64,000 bases of DNA from Thermoproteus sp. (GCA_038893495.1 JAWARJ010000001.1:1663824-1727823); one strand, 5' to 3'. Shown: positions 33,595 to 42,693, counted from the first letter of the stretch. Notes: generated from the letters alone by a model not told the origin. Numbers and translations are program-made.

Positions 33595-34696
33595 AGTCTA
33601 TACACCTCAAGGTCTCGCAGGGCATCACCTTAACTCCATGAAGCCTAGGCATGTAGTACACGGACTTCATCGAATCTGTCGCAATCACTTTATATTTTCT
33701 AGTATAGGGAGATACCACTAAACATGATCCAGCAAATATATGTACATTGTATTCTCTTAGTTTTTCAGCCAGATTGCCGAGAGCTCTATATGTGCCCGGC
33801 GAGACCGATATGTATATGGGCTTTTTGGCGCGACCGCGCCCTAATATATATGAGGCCAACCTCACTACAGTCTCGAAGTCTAGGTGGGGACAACCCAAAT
33901 ACACTACGTCTGGGTTCCCTACGTCCTTTAGGTATTTCGACAAATCGCCTTCAGAGATAGAGATCTTGTCCCTAAAATCGGCCTCGGCCAGATAACGCCT
34001 CCAATTCGGCGTAGCGCCCTCAACGACTGCGAAAATTATCGAGGAATATGTAGAGAGGGCTGCGGCGAATTCGCGCCTAGCCTCCTCACTGTCTAGTACC
34101 AAACCTACGAAATAGGGAATGCCGGATCCCAGAGTCTCTCCAACAAACGCGCCCACCAGACCGGCCTTTAGGGGGTCCACCGTCATTTTGGCCTCTACGT
34201 AGGCTGTAGGCCGCCGGCCTTCAAACGTGTACATAGCCGTCTTGGGGACGAAGCCGGCTATGGCGGCGAGGAGGGCCAGAGGGCCGGGGTTTTTATCCGA
34301 CCATGCGTCTCTAAATGTGTTTATGTAGGTAATTGCGTTCGACTCGGCCCAGGCGTGCATAGTGCCCGGTCTCACCCTGAGGAACTCGTAGGGGGCGCAC
34401 GTCAACATGGGAGATACGCCGATCTTTAAGAACGCATCTATTACGCGCCGTTGGCCCATCGCGAATTCGGGCTCTACGCCTAAGACCGATGATACGTCGT
34501 AGCCTGCCGGATTAGAGGTGGTAAATACTTTGACTTTAGCTCCAGAAGACGCGAGAGCCTCTATGAACTTAACGCCGTACTCGCCCAACGTCAAATACGA
34601 CACGCCCGACACATGCGCAGTCTCTATCTCGACGACCTCGCCTCCAGACACCGCATCAGCTATCTTCCTCACCGCCTCTACCGCGTCGACGATCAT
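33581..34696 (-). CDS. Phosphomevalonate dehydratase large subunit (aconitase X, DUF521)
   Basis: 371-aa Fe-S dehydratase subunit. Conserved family elements include TTSNPAGYD, LTCAPYEFLRVRPGTMHAWAESNAI and YLGCPHL, with Cys residues (in LTCAPY, LGCPH and GSCLV) that can hold the cluster. Generic annotation would be aconitase; the operon with the UbiD-type decarboxylase points to phosphomevalonate instead. It overlaps the decarboxylase by 4 nt. Confidence 0.88.
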   Translation of the reverse strand: MIVDAVEAVRKIADAVSGGEVVEIETAHVSGVSYLTLGEYGVKFIEALASSGAKVKVFTTSNPAGYDVSSVLGVEPEFAMGQRRVIDAFLKIGVSPMLTCAPYEFLRVRPGTMHAWAESNAITYINTFRDAWSDKNPGPLALLAAIAGFVPKTAMYTFEGRRPTAYVEAKMTVDPLKAGLVGAFVGETLGSGIPYFVGLVLDSEEARREFAAALSTYSSIIFAVVEGATPNWRRYLAEADFRDKISISEGDLSKYLKDVGNPDVVYLGCPHLDFETVVRLASYILGRGRAKKPIYISVSPGTYRALGNLAEKLREYNVHIFAGSCLVVSPYTRKYKVIATDSMKSVYYMPRLHGVKVMPCETLRCIDYAYT

Positions 34697-35964
34697 GGTA
34701 TCCTCGCCTTTTCGAACATTTTGGGGTCCCTGTCGAGCGGCCTCGTGGCGTCTACGCCTACTTTATACGTAAGCCCTTCGTCGTTAAGCGCCATAGGGTC
34801 CAGCGTGGAGCCGCGGACGTACGGTATCACGAAGAGGCCCCTGTCGGCCCTAAAACGGGTGGCTAGGGCCCACTCGACATCGCGCGGATCGTCGGGGTCT
34901 ATATCTTCATCCACCACCACTACGTGTTTCAGGCTAGGATGTGCCGCAAAGGCCGCGAGGGCCGCATTCTTTGCGTCGCCCTCTACATTCTTCCTTATGG
35001 AGATAACCGCATGCATCCAGCCAAAGCCTCCCGGCGTCAATCTGACCTTTACGACTTTAGGTACCACCGACGAGACGGCCCTCCATATTTTTGCCTCCCT
35101 CTCAAAGCCCATGAGTAATTGGTGTTCGAGACCCGCCGGAAGTAAATAGTGCACTAACGGCGAGTTCTTCAAGACATATATGCGTTTTATCTCGACGACA
35201 GGCTGTTTTCTAACTATGTCGTAGGTGCCCACGACGTCCACATAGGGACCCTCTTCGGCCATCTCATGTGTGATATAGCCCTCCATGACCACCGAAGCTA
35301 AATACGGCGCGTAAACGCCGTTGTCCAGCTCGAAGACCTTCAGGCCGGCCATAAGCCTCGCCGCGACTGCAAGCTCGAAGACTCCATACGGCGGCGAAGA
35401 GGCCGCCGCGAGCAACACCAAGGGGTGTACGCCCCAGACAACAGCTATAGGCGTCTTCTCCCCTCGCTCCCGCCACTTGTTATATATAGTATATAAATGT
35501 CGAGGAACCAACCTCACGACAGCCTTATCATCGCCTATGGGAGTGAATCGATGTATCGACGCGTTGTACGCGCCGTCAGGCGATCTGGCTATTACGACCG
35601 CGGATGTCATATACGGCGCGGCCTCCTTCTCGTAATACCTAACTAGAGGCAGATCTCTAAGAGATCCCAACTGCCTATATTCGTCTCCCCACGAGCTTAT
35701 TACATCTAGACGGCCCGGCGCGTCTTCGGCGCCCAAGAGGGCCCTATAGGCCTCCTCGTCGTTGGAGACGCCTAGTAGCTTCAACAGCTTGGACCTCTTG
35801 TCGACCAGGTTGCCGACTCCGTCAAATCCGCCACCTACCCTATTAAAGTACGGCGTATATCTGCCCTCTGACTCCTTCAAGATTCTGGCTATTCCGAACT
35901 CGCCGTAGGGCGGGTCGTACCGCCTCAAATCGTCTAGGCTCCTGACGTAATCCGCTAGAGACAC
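34693..35964 (-). CDS. UbiD-family decarboxylase, anhydromevalonate phosphate decarboxylase
   Basis: prenylated-FMN-dependent decarboxylase that would convert trans-anhydromevalonate phosphate to isopentenyl phosphate. UbiD hallmarks: GHEP-like region replaced by VWGVHPLVLLAA, EGYI...EGPYVD, and DPRDVEWALATRF with GSTLDP at the end. GTG 35964 (423 aa, MSLADYVRSLDDL) matches family starts; the frame is open to 36105, but that extension would overlap the divergent zinc-ribbon gene. First gene of a four-gene operon. Confidence 0.87.
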   Translation of the reverse strand: MSLADYVRSLDDLRRYDPPYGEFGIARILKESEGRYTPYFNRVGGGFDGVGNLVDKRSKLLKLLGVSNDEEAYRALLGAEDAPGRLDVISSWGDEYRQLGSLRDLPLVRYYEKEAAPYMTSAVVIARSPDGAYNASIHRFTPIGDDKAVVRLVPRHLYTIYNKWRERGEKTPIAVVWGVHPLVLLAAASSPPYGVFELAVAARLMAGLKVFELDNGVYAPYLASVVMEGYITHEMAEEGPYVDVVGTYDIVRKQPVVEIKRIYVLKNSPLVHYLLPAGLEHQLLMGFEREAKIWRAVSSVVPKVVKVRLTPGGFGWMHAVISIRKNVEGDAKNAALAAFAAHPSLKHVVVVDEDIDPDDPRDVEWALATRFRADRGLFVIPYVRGSTLDPMALNDEGLTYKVGVDATRPLDRDPKMFEKARIP

Positions 35965-36035
35965 ATAGGGGCCTAATGCCTCTATTAAAAGTCGTCGTCC
36001 GTTAACCTTTAAAAAGCCCCATTGAGGGGGGTGCC
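35965..36035. promoter_or_regulatory. Shared divergent promoter, mevalonate operon / zinc-ribbon gene
   Basis: CCTTTAAAAAGCC (36006-36018) is TATA-like on both strands. It lies about 25 nt before ATG 36036 on the plus strand and about 45 nt before GTG 35964 on the minus strand. Confidence 0.4.
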
Positions 36036-36278
36036 ATGTCTGAGGGAGGAGAATGGGAGTTTCCAGAAGATTGGGAGTACGCCGGCGGCGTGCCGGAACG
36101 CACATTAAAGGTTAGAGCTAAATGTCCCAAATGCGGAAACGTATTTGAGGTCGAAATAGGCGAGAGTTGGTACAACATGGGCTTCAGCATAGCGTGTCCT
36201 AAATGCGGATATCAGTTTCCGATAAACATGTACGGACAGATAGTCGGCGAGGTGAAGCCCCAAAAGCCGAAAAAATAA
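36036..36278 (+). CDS. Small zinc-ribbon protein
   Basis: 80 aa with two CxxC knuckles, AKCPKCGNVF and IACPKCGYQF, separated by 21 residues: a classic zinc ribbon. The N terminus is acidic and tryptophan-rich (EWEFPEDWEY) and the C terminus is Lys/Pro-rich. Leaderless start supported by the TATA element above. Could bind nucleic acid or RNA polymerase; no specific function can be given. Confidence 0.75.
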   Translation: MSEGGEWEFPEDWEYAGGVPERTLKVRAKCPKCGNVFEVEIGESWYNMGFSIACPKCGYQFPINMYGQIVGEVKPQKPKK

Positions 36279-36347
36279 TACAGGAGTACTTTTCAAATAT
36301 CTCATTGAGCCAACAGTACTAATTTAGCGCCCCATCCAATAAACTAC

Positions 36348-36731
36348 ATGGAGCCCATAAAGAAAATAGAAGAGGGATTGAAAGAACTCTATACTGCAAA
36401 TGTGGGCAAAATAGAACGCGAGCCCGATGTGGACATCTACGAACAAGGCGAAAATCTGCTAATACTAATAGACCTGCCGGGCTTTAGAAAAGACTCCATA
36501 AAGGTCAAGCTATTTGAACACGCCGTGGAGGTCACCGCATTGCCGAATTCCGACGCTCCAGGCCGCGCTATTGTCAGGGAGAGAGCCGCCAACTTCCCCA
36601 TACAGAGGCGTATAGAGCTACCGTTTAGGCTAAGAGTCGATACGGCGCGCGCCATATATAAGGACGGCGTCCTTCAAATATCGGCCGTCAAGGCGGGAGA
36701 AATCGGAACTGCCGAGCTTAAAATAGATTAA
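36348..36731 (+). CDS. hsp20: Small heat shock protein, Hsp20/alpha-crystallin family
   Basis: ATP-independent holdase chaperone. The alpha-crystallin domain is visible as [28 protein letters not shown], and the dimer-strand motif [14 protein letters not shown] in place of A-x-nGvL. 127 aa, with short N-terminal arm and no clear I-x-I tail, so its oligomer may be small. The stop overlaps the convergent endA by 4 nt. Confidence 0.9.
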   Translation: MEPIKKIEEGLKELYTANVGKIEREPDVDIYEQGENLLILIDLPGFRKDSIKVKLFEHAVEVTALPNSDAPGRAIVRERAANFPIQRRIELPFRLRVDTARAIYKDGVLQISAVKAGEIGTAELKID

Positions 36732-37276
36732 AGTTTAGCCCACTTAAATCCTATCAGTACAACTTCGTTGCTCGGTTTTAACACCGTCGCAAGGGTAAAC
36801 GTCTTCTTCACCGAGTGGGAAAGCCTGCCGCCTCTAGCTATGTCTATTGCGCTAATTCCGCGATCGGGCTCCAAAAACACTACAACCATAGGCGCGTGGT
36901 CTATCCCAGGTCCCTTTTCGTATACAGAAAATAAAGCTCCAAACTTCAAGCCAGATTTCACTATATATCCAAGATCTCTAAAATATTTATAGATTAGATA
37001 TATCTCCTCAAAATTTTTAAGATTACTTATACCTATTTTTTTGAGGTCGTCGGGGCCGAGTTGTTGCGAGTCGTTATATACCTCTAGCACTCCTCTCTCG
37101 ACCAGATAGAGCGCCTCGTAGAGAGACAGGATGAGGGGGGATTCTATCTTGTCGACCTCGTCCAACTTGACCTTATCTTTTAGTAGGAACTTGCCGTAGA
37201 ACCCGCTCTTGTAGAGCCTACGGGCGTCCTCTATGTCTTCTACAACTACGGCTAGGCCCTTGAGGATCCCCCTCAT
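36728..37276 (-). CDS. endA: tRNA-splicing endonuclease catalytic subunit
   Basis: Cuts bulge-helix-bulge motifs to remove tRNA introns. The catalytic triad is visible: Tyr in [14 protein letters not shown], His in the same segment, and Lys in [10 protein letters not shown]. 182 aa is the size of the crenarchaeal alpha-type subunit, which works with a structural beta subunit and has broad substrate range, matching the five intron-containing tRNAs here. It overlaps the upstream 109-aa gene by 4 nt. Confidence 0.93.
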   Translation of the reverse strand: MRGILKGLAVVVEDIEDARRLYKSGFYGKFLLKDKVKLDEVDKIESPLILSLYEALYLVERGVLEVYNDSQQLGPDDLKKIGISNLKNFEEIYLIYKYFRDLGYIVKSGLKFGALFSVYEKGPGIDHAPMVVVFLEPDRGISAIDIARGGRLSHSVKKTFTLATVLKPSNEVVLIGFKWAKL

Positions 37277-37602
37277 CTAATCTTCCTCACCGTGACGACA
37301 GTCCCCTCGGCGATGCCTAACGACCTTAAATCCTCTGGGTTTATCCAAACCTCCTGCTGGGGGACCTTCTCGTCCGTGACGACCTTGAAGACCCTTTTCT
37401 TCTCGCCCTCCACTATTTCAACCTCCTCAATAGAGCCGTAGAGCTCCACAACGTCTTTATTCATCTTGACGTTGCCCTTCTCCACGTCGTCTACCCCCTT
37501 GACGCGCAATCTCCTCTCCTCTCTTGTCGCTTTCTTCTCCTCCTTTTGCGGCTTTAGGAACGGAGGCACCAAGACCTTACGTCCCCTCTCGATCTCGCCC
37601 AT
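37273..37602 (-). CDS. Conserved hypothetical protein upstream of endA
   Basis: 109 aa; basic, charged N terminus ([20 protein letters not shown]), then a probable small beta-barrel domain ending [20 protein letters not shown], reminiscent of AbrB/double-psi barrel or CDC48-N folds. TATA-like GCTTAAATAGAG about 20-25 nt upstream gives it its own promoter overlapping the GlyRS 3' end. It is translationally coupled to endA by ATGA, suggesting a role in RNA processing. Confidence 0.65.
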   Translation of the reverse strand: MGEIERGRKVLVPPFLKPQKEEKKATREERRLRVKGVDDVEKGNVKMNKDVVELYGSIEEVEIVEGEKKRVFKVVTDEKVPQQEVWINPEDLRSLGIAEGTVVTVRKIR

Positions 37603-37624
37603 GTCGATACCGGCTACGCTCTAT

Positions 37625-39391
37625 TTAAGCGTTTCTGAAGGGGACGGCGCCCAACTCGGCGGCAACCTCGTCGAAGGGCTTGCCGGCCCTCACGCCAAGC
37701 GCGAACTCTACAGCCTTGGCCGATGCGATCCTCACTTGTTTCCGCGAATCCCTCTCTCTAGCCGTCACAGTTCCGTCTCTAGGCGTCTCCTCGTCTATAG
37801 TGAACGCTATGGGCGTACCTATTTCGTCACATTTGGCATATCTACTACCTATAGTGCCCTCGTCGTCGTATAGAGCAGTGACGCCGGCCCTCCACAATCT
37901 CCTCGCCAAATCAGCGCCTAGCTCCACGTACTCGCGCCTCTTCACTATAGGCAAGACACAAACCGTTATCGGCGCTATGTCGGGAGGTAGCCTTAGGTAC
38001 CTCCTCTCGCCCTCTATGACCACGGCGCTCTCTAGCGTCACGTATAGGATCCTATCCAGGCCGAAGGATGGCTCGATAACATGCGGTATGAACTTCTCCA
38101 CGTCGGTACGCCTCACCTCTCGCTTCAAGAACACCATATCGCGAGTTATCTCATAGCCCTCCACCTCGACCTTATCCGCGCCTTTGATCAATAACGACGC
38201 TATTTGTTGCGAATTCCTCTGTATGGCCCTTATAACCTCGCCGATCTTATCGCCGAATTTAGCCCTCAGCGCTTGTGGGTTCGGGTAAACCCTTATTTCC
38301 TCCACCTCTCTGGCCTCCTTAAGCCTCCTTTCCAAGTACATTTCATGTCCGCTATATTTGCTATGCCTTGAGAGGTCGTAGTCAGTCCTATACGCGTGGC
38401 CCGACACTTCGACCCATCCGAACCTCTCCGTGAGCACCATTTGGTCGTAAGACTTGGCGCTGTAGTGCGCCCGCTCGTGGGGGAGCTTCCCCAAGAACTT
38501 CTGCCTCTCTACGGGAACTCCCAACTCCTTCATGAACTTGACGGACAACGCCATGAAGAAGGCCATCCACTCGTTGGCGTAACCCCTATCGACTACCTCC
38601 CGCGCGGTGATTATGAGCGGGTCTGTCTCCCCCTTGGCTACGTTCTCCTCAGGCACTATGGGCACCTCTAGGTTTTCTACCTCTGCGAAATAGGGACAAC
38701 TGGGGTTCTGGGGGTCAAAGAAGAGCTCTATCTCCATCTGCGAGAACTCTCTAAGCCTGATCAAGCCTTGTCTCGGAGATATTTCGTTCCTTCCAACTCT
38801 GCCTATCTGCGCGACGCCAAAGGGCACCTTCCTGCCCATATAGTCCGCCAGGCGCGGAAACGCCACGAACATCCCTTGGGCCGTCTCTGGCCGCAGGTAG
38901 CCGTACTCGTTGGCGTAAGGCCCTATGGTCGTCTTGAACAATAGGTTGAACCTCTCGGACTTGCCGAGAGGGCCTCCGCACGCGGGACACTTTATGTTGT
39001 ATTTCGCTATTATCTCGTCCAGTTGCTCTCCTGAAAGCCCCTCTAGGCTCAGCTTTATCCCTCTGGGCGAGAGCACCTCCTCTATTAGATGGTCAGTCCT
39101 GTACCTCCTCCCGCATTTCTGGCAAGCCACCACGTAGTCCGTAAAGTGGTCCAGATGGCCCGACGCCTTAAAGACGGCCTCTGGCATTATCACAGGAGTC
39201 TCCACTTCTATAATGAGGTCTTGATAGGGCAACACGAAGATCCTACGCCACTTCTCCACTATGTTGCGCCTAGTGAGCACCCCCAGAGGGCCGTAGTCGT
39301 AGAAGCCCCCTACGCCTCCATATATCTCGAAGGAAGGCCAGTAGAATCCCCTCTTCACTGCTATATCCGCCACGAACTCGCTCCTCTGCAT
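37625..39391 (-). CDS. glyS: Glycyl-tRNA synthetase (archaeal/eukaryal dimeric type)
   Basis: Class II synthetase. FYDYGPLGVLTRRNIVEKW is the N-terminal signature; a zinc-type insert has CQKCGRRYRTDH and CPACGGPLG; motif 2 is RNEISPRQGLIRLREFSQ-like and motif 3 EPSFGLDRILY. The C-terminal anticodon-binding domain follows from about residue 485. ATG 39391 (588 aa, MQRSEFVADI) is the natural start; the frame is open to 39538 but that extension would enter the divergent agmatinase gene. Confidence 0.96.
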   Translation of the reverse strand: MQRSEFVADIAVKRGFYWPSFEIYGGVGGFYDYGPLGVLTRRNIVEKWRRIFVLPYQDLIIEVETPVIMPEAVFKASGHLDHFTDYVVACQKCGRRYRTDHLIEEVLSPRGIKLSLEGLSGEQLDEIIAKYNIKCPACGGPLGKSERFNLLFKTTIGPYANEYGYLRPETAQGMFVAFPRLADYMGRKVPFGVAQIGRVGRNEISPRQGLIRLREFSQMEIELFFDPQNPSCPYFAEVENLEVPIVPEENVAKGETDPLIITAREVVDRGYANEWMAFFMALSVKFMKELGVPVERQKFLGKLPHERAHYSAKSYDQMVLTERFGWVEVSGHAYRTDYDLSRHSKYSGHEMYLERRLKEAREVEEIRVYPNPQALRAKFGDKIGEVIRAIQRNSQQIASLLIKGADKVEVEGYEITRDMVFLKREVRRTDVEKFIPHVIEPSFGLDRILYVTLESAVVIEGERRYLRLPPDIAPITVCVLPIVKRREYVELGADLARRLWRAGVTALYDDEGTIGSRYAKCDEIGTPIAFTIDEETPRDGTVTARERDSRKQVRIASAKAVEFALGVRAGKPFDEVAAELGAVPFRNA

Positions 39392-39446
39392 AAGCCTCAA
39401 AAACACCCCGCTAATTAATTTAAGCTTAGTCGTACGCCGACGGGAC

Positions 39447-40262
39447 GTGATCTGTAGGGAAGAACAGGTCAAAATCGTCGGGGCGCCTATGGAGGACACC
39501 TTGAGCTTTAAGCCCGGCACTAAATTCGCCCCGGCCAAAATAAGACAAATACTGCCCTATCTGGAATACAACACGCCTTTCGGCAACGCCAAAAGCCCCT
39601 GCGACATAGGCGACGTCGAATTGCTACAGGGCAATCCCGCCGAAAATTTAAGGCGTATACAACGCCTCCTCGAAAAAGTGGGACCGCCTTGGGTCATGGT
39701 CGGCGGCGAGCATACGGCCACGCTGGCGGCCCTCAGGGCCTTGAGGCCGAAAACCTATGTACATATCGATGCGCATATGGACACTAGAGACGAATGGCCG
39801 CCGGGCCAGAAGCTGTCGCACGCGACATTCGTGAGGCGGGCGGCCGAAGAGCTCGGCATTTATGTAATATATATAGCGGTTAGAGCCTACGACGAGGACG
39901 AAATGAAGTACGCCAAGTCCATGGGGTTCTCCGTGGTGGAGGGCAACAGGAAGATCTCGCGGGGACAGGTGTTAGACGCGCTATCCACTGCGACGCGACC
40001 CGCCTACGTCTCCCTGGACGTTGACGTGATGGATCCCTCGGAATTTCCAGCGGTGGGGACGCCGGAGGCTGGGGGCCTCGCCTTTAGGGAGCTAGAGGGC
40101 ATATATGTCGACGCCCTACTGAGCGTAAAGCCGGCGTCTGTAGACGTGATGGAATACTCGCCTCCAAACGACGTGGCCGATATAGGCGCCGTCAAGGCCG
40201 TCCGATTGGTATTAACCGCAACGAAAATACTAGAGACTCTCAGACAGCAGGGATACGTTTGA
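39447..40262 (+). CDS. speB: Agmatinase / arginase-family ureohydrolase
   Basis: Mn-dependent hydrolase that releases urea, most likely from agmatine to make putrescine for the polyamines hyperthermophiles need. Metal motifs [18 protein letters not shown] and [19 protein letters not shown] are complete, with EYSPPND near the C terminus. 271 aa from GTG 39447. A related substrate cannot be excluded. The 3' end overlaps rpo12 convergently by 23 nt. Confidence 0.88.
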   Translation: MICREEQVKIVGAPMEDTLSFKPGTKFAPAKIRQILPYLEYNTPFGNAKSPCDIGDVELLQGNPAENLRRIQRLLEKVGPPWVMVGGEHTATLAALRALRPKTYVHIDAHMDTRDEWPPGQKLSHATFVRRAAEELGIYVIYIAVRAYDEDEMKYAKSMGFSVVEGNRKISRGQVLDALSTATRPAYVSLDVDVMDPSEFPAVGTPEAGGLAFRELEGIYVDALLSVKPASVDVMEYSPPNDVADIGAVKAVRLVLTATKILETLRQQGYV

Positions 40263-40449
40263 CCATGGGCGATCTGACCTTGAGAATTATCTTGTAGTTA
40301 CAATAGGGACAACGAATCCCCGGCAGAATCTCCATCTCGCTTCTAGAAAACGTGCGCCCACATCTCATACACATGTAGATCTTGCGCTCGCCCGCGCCTA
40401 CAGATTCCTCCCCGACCGACGGCTCGCCGACGCCCACCTCTTCGCCCAT
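40240..40449 (-). CDS. rpo12: DNA-directed RNA polymerase subunit P (Rpo12) with N-terminal extension
   Basis: Small zinc subunit of archaeal RNA polymerase. The core [32 protein letters not shown] and the VKRIPAV tail are typical. The 69-aa protein has an extra acidic Gly/Glu/Val-rich N terminus with repeats ([17 protein letters not shown]); the family is usually about 45-50 aa. TATA-like GGTTTATATAGC about 25 nt before ATG 40449 supports the long form. Confidence 0.9.
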   Translation of the reverse strand: MGEEVGVGEPSVGEESVGAGERKIYMCMRCGRTFSRSEMEILPGIRCPYCNYKIILKVRSPMVKRIPAV

Positions 40450-40478
40450 AGCCTGCCGTATCGCCGAGCTATATAAAC

Positions 40479-40979
40479 CTAACCCTCTTCGTATAGCTCC
40501 CGCAACCTCCTAACGCCGTCGATCTCTTCGATGAACTCCGCAACGCCCTGGGGGACCAGCTTGCGCCAGCTCTGTTCGCCCGACGCGATTAGCTGTCTTA
40601 TGTGTCTCCCCGACAGAGTCTCTCTATCGTAGTAGGGATGCCCCTTGACTTCAATTCCGGCGTAACTCAAAGCGGCTCTGACATAGCCGTTGTTGGAAAA
40701 AGCCACATTAAAACGGGGACACCAATGCTTCACATAGGCGCCCCAGAGGCTCGATGCGCCGTTCGTATCGGGCACGGCGCACATCACGAAGCGCCTATCG
40801 AAAGTCCTAAGAAACATCTCGATCCTCTCGCCTACAGTGAACGGGTTGTCTTTAGTAATGCCCTTATCGGCAGAGCCTATAACCACCACTATGTCGTCAT
40901 AAGTCTCTAGGAGCCACTCCAAGACCTTAACGTGTCCCAGATGCAACGGCTGGAAGCGACCTATAAACGCCACCCTCAC
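40479..40979 (-). CDS. nadM: Nicotinamide-nucleotide adenylyltransferase
   Basis: Makes NAD from NMN and ATP. The archaeal NadM motifs [16 protein letters not shown] and the C-terminal [16 protein letters not shown] are clear; the C-terminal motif binds ATP phosphates. 166 aa is normal. TATA-like CTTAAAAACACC lies about 25 nt upstream and overlaps the 3' end of a C/D sRNA gene. NAD kinase is also in this window (60.4-61.2 kb). Confidence 0.95.
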   Translation of the reverse strand: MRVAFIGRFQPLHLGHVKVLEWLLETYDDIVVVIGSADKGITKDNPFTVGERIEMFLRTFDRRFVMCAVPDTNGASSLWGAYVKHWCPRFNVAFSNNGYVRAALSYAGIEVKGHPYYDRETLSGRHIRQLIASGEQSWRKLVPQGVAEFIEEIDGVRRLRELYEEG

Positions 40980-41003
40980 GAGACAAATTATAGGGGTGTT
41001 TTT

Positions 41004-41058
41004 AAGTCAGGCAGTATGCCTCTTCGTCATCAATAGGCCGCGAGCTACGTCATCACAT
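41004..41058 (-). ncRNA. C/D box guide sRNA
   Basis: On the minus strand box C GTGATGA (41056-41050), box C' TTGATGA (41033-41027) and box D CTGA (41010-41007) are all consensus; D' is a degenerate CCTA/CTAT just before C'. Guides of about 12 nt precede D' (GTAGCTCGCGGC) and D (GAGGCATACTGC). TATA-like AATTTTTATGGCG about 25 nt upstream starts it at box C. It lies between tRNA-Pro and nadM. Target sites are not determined here. Confidence 0.75.
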
Positions 41059-41089
41059 ACGCCAATCGCAAATCGCCATAAAAATTTGG

Positions 41090-41200
41090 TGGGGCCGCCG
41101 GGATTTGAACTCCCGAGGTCTCCCTCCCCGGGTCCTCGCGGGCCCAAGCCGCGCGTCGGGGGCTTCTATCGCCTGTCCTACCAGGCTAGACTACGGCCCC
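41090..41200 (-). tRNA. tRNA-Pro (UGG) with two noncanonical introns, one in the T arm
   Basis: Acceptor GGGGCCG/CGGCCCC with discriminator A; anticodon stem CGCGG/CCGCG around CTTGGGC gives anticodon TGG without interruption. Two insertions disturb the rest: about 20 nt at 41155-41174 between the D stem (GGAC) and position 26, and about 17 nt at 41110-41126 between T stem CCGGG and loop TTCAAAT (53/54; registers can shift by a few bases). Removing both restores a normal tRNA. The T-arm insertion explains why the raw T loop looks 9 nt long. Confidence 0.87.
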
Positions 41201-41227
41201 TCCATCTAAAAGGCACGGCTTTAAAAA

Positions 41228-41620
41228 TTAAGAGTGCGCTCCTGCCATCAGGCTGAGCGCTATTCTCTCCGCCAGAAAGTCCCTAATGGAGACCACGCCA
41301 TATATCTCGTCGCCCCTCATGACCACAACGTGCCTAATCCCCAAATTCTTCATCAGAGACCACACGGCCTCTATATCGTCGTTAAACTGCACCGTCACCA
41401 CCTCGCGCCTCATTATGGAGTCTACAGGAGACGAGGGGTCAACGCCAGAAGCCGCCGCCTTAACTATATCCCTCTCGGATATAACGCCAACGAGCCGGCC
41501 CGACGCGACCACTGGGAGGAATCCAATCCTCCTCTCGACCATAATTCTAGCGGCCTCCCTTATGGGGGAACCCGACTCTATAACTACAACAGGCCTTCTA
41601 GCAATAGCTCCAGCCTTCAT
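41228..41620 (-). CDS. CBS-domain pair protein
   Basis: 130 aa made of two CBS motifs (first about 5-60 with GRLVGVISERDIVKA, second about 65-122 with GDEIYGVVSIRDFLAERIA). Such stand-alone pairs bind adenine nucleotides and usually regulate partner proteins. No catalytic domain is present and the partner is unknown. It lies downstream of a convergently unrelated tRNA and just upstream of nothing on its own strand, so it is probably monocistronic. Confidence 0.88.
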   Translation of the reverse strand: MKAGAIARRPVVVIESGSPIREAARIMVERRIGFLPVVASGRLVGVISERDIVKAAASGVDPSSPVDSIMRREVVTVQFNDDIEAVWSLMKNLGIRHVVVMRGDEIYGVVSIRDFLAERIALSLMAGAHS

Positions 41621-41695
41621 GGTACTAACCGTATAACATAATTTTAAGTTTTTAGTTCTATATTCAACATTAAAAATAGGATAATATATTTAATT

Positions 41696-42496
41696 TCAAC
41701 TAGATGGAAATATAAATGTATAGATACCAAGCCCTATTAAGAAAAAGCCCAATATCAATAAACTAAGTCTACCGGCTCTGACTAAAACTTGAGGCGCCTT
41801 GACAAGCCTCACAAGGCCTTTGTAGGCCAGTAACACTATTCCCAACTGACCCAAAAACGAGCCGAAGCCGAATAGAAAGCCCACTAACGCCAGAGGGAAC
41901 GTCTGAGATATGGCTTTGATGGAGAGCGCGAGCAACAAAACCACAAAGAAGTCGCCGCCAAACGCGGCGCCGACTCCGTGTATCCATATAGCCTTATAGT
42001 CAGGCGCGGCCCCTCCGCTGTCCCCTTCATGCTCCTTCCTGAGGTACAGCCCGGCTATTGTCACCATAGTGAGGCCGACCAATACGTCCACAAGCCAGTC
42101 GTAGACCCCCTCGAAGAGGCTACTGGGGAGGAGCCCCACCAGGGCGCTCATTGCCGTCCATACTAACGTCAACGCTCCAGTGAAGGTCATAGTAGTGAGC
42201 ACTGCCCTCTTGGCATCTTTCTGCATCATGGCGTAAGATATAGTAATCGGCCACGTATGTTCGTCGGGCTTCAAGCCGTGTACGACGCCTATGGCCAAAA
42301 GGGCTATGGGCAATATATAACTTAGAGACGACAGGAGGACGCGCGCTATCGGCTCTAGGACTTTGGGCATAGAGAGAATTGCTATCATGATGGCGGCAGC
42401 CACTACTGCTGCTAGAATTATATCAAACCTCATGCTGGTCTCTCTGTGCACTCCGCCTGGCGAAGTATTAGAGATCATCCTAAGGATTCTGTGCAC
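41696..42496 (-). CDS. Probable divalent metal (Ni/Co) transporter, NicO-like
   Basis: 266-aa membrane protein with about six to seven hydrophobic helices. The motif HGLKPDEHTWPIT after the second helix resembles the metal-binding H-x4-D-H motif of NicO/RcnA-type transporters, and IHGVGAAFGGDFFVVLLLAL carries another His/Asp pair. GTG 42496 fits TATA-like GCTTAAAAATAC about 24 nt upstream; ATG 42433 is an alternative. Substrate and direction are inferred only. Confidence 0.65.
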   Translation of the reverse strand: MHRILRMISNTSPGGVHRETSMRFDIILAAVVAAAIMIAILSMPKVLEPIARVLLSSLSYILPIALLAIGVVHGLKPDEHTWPITISYAMMQKDAKRAVLTTMTFTGALTLVWTAMSALVGLLPSSLFEGVYDWLVDVLVGLTMVTIAGLYLRKEHEGDSGGAAPDYKAIWIHGVGAAFGGDFFVVLLLALSIKAISQTFPLALVGFLFGFGSFLGQLGIVLLAYKGLVRLVKAPQVLVRAGRLSLLILGFFLIGLGIYTFIFPSS

Positions 42497-42693
42497 AATA
42501 AACCTGATGTCATGTATTTTTAAGCTTTTTGCAACTATATTATAACAACATAATTATATATTCTTTCTATTTCAAATTATTTTTTACTTTATTATATTGA
42601 TATTAATATTATAAATTAGAATGATATTAGCTGTTATCGCCAAAAAATTTCAATTCCGCTTCAGTGTTAGCTGGGGCAGACTAACAAAGTGCG

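Noticed and set aside
33238-34696. Classical aconitase
   Set aside because: The split large/small aconitase X arrangement next to a UbiD-type decarboxylase fits phosphomevalonate dehydratase better.
41090-41200. Degenerate tRNA (pseudogene) because of a 9-nt T loop
   Set aside because: A 17-nt insertion between CCGGG and TTCAAAT explains it; removing it restores a perfect T arm, so an intron is more likely than decay.
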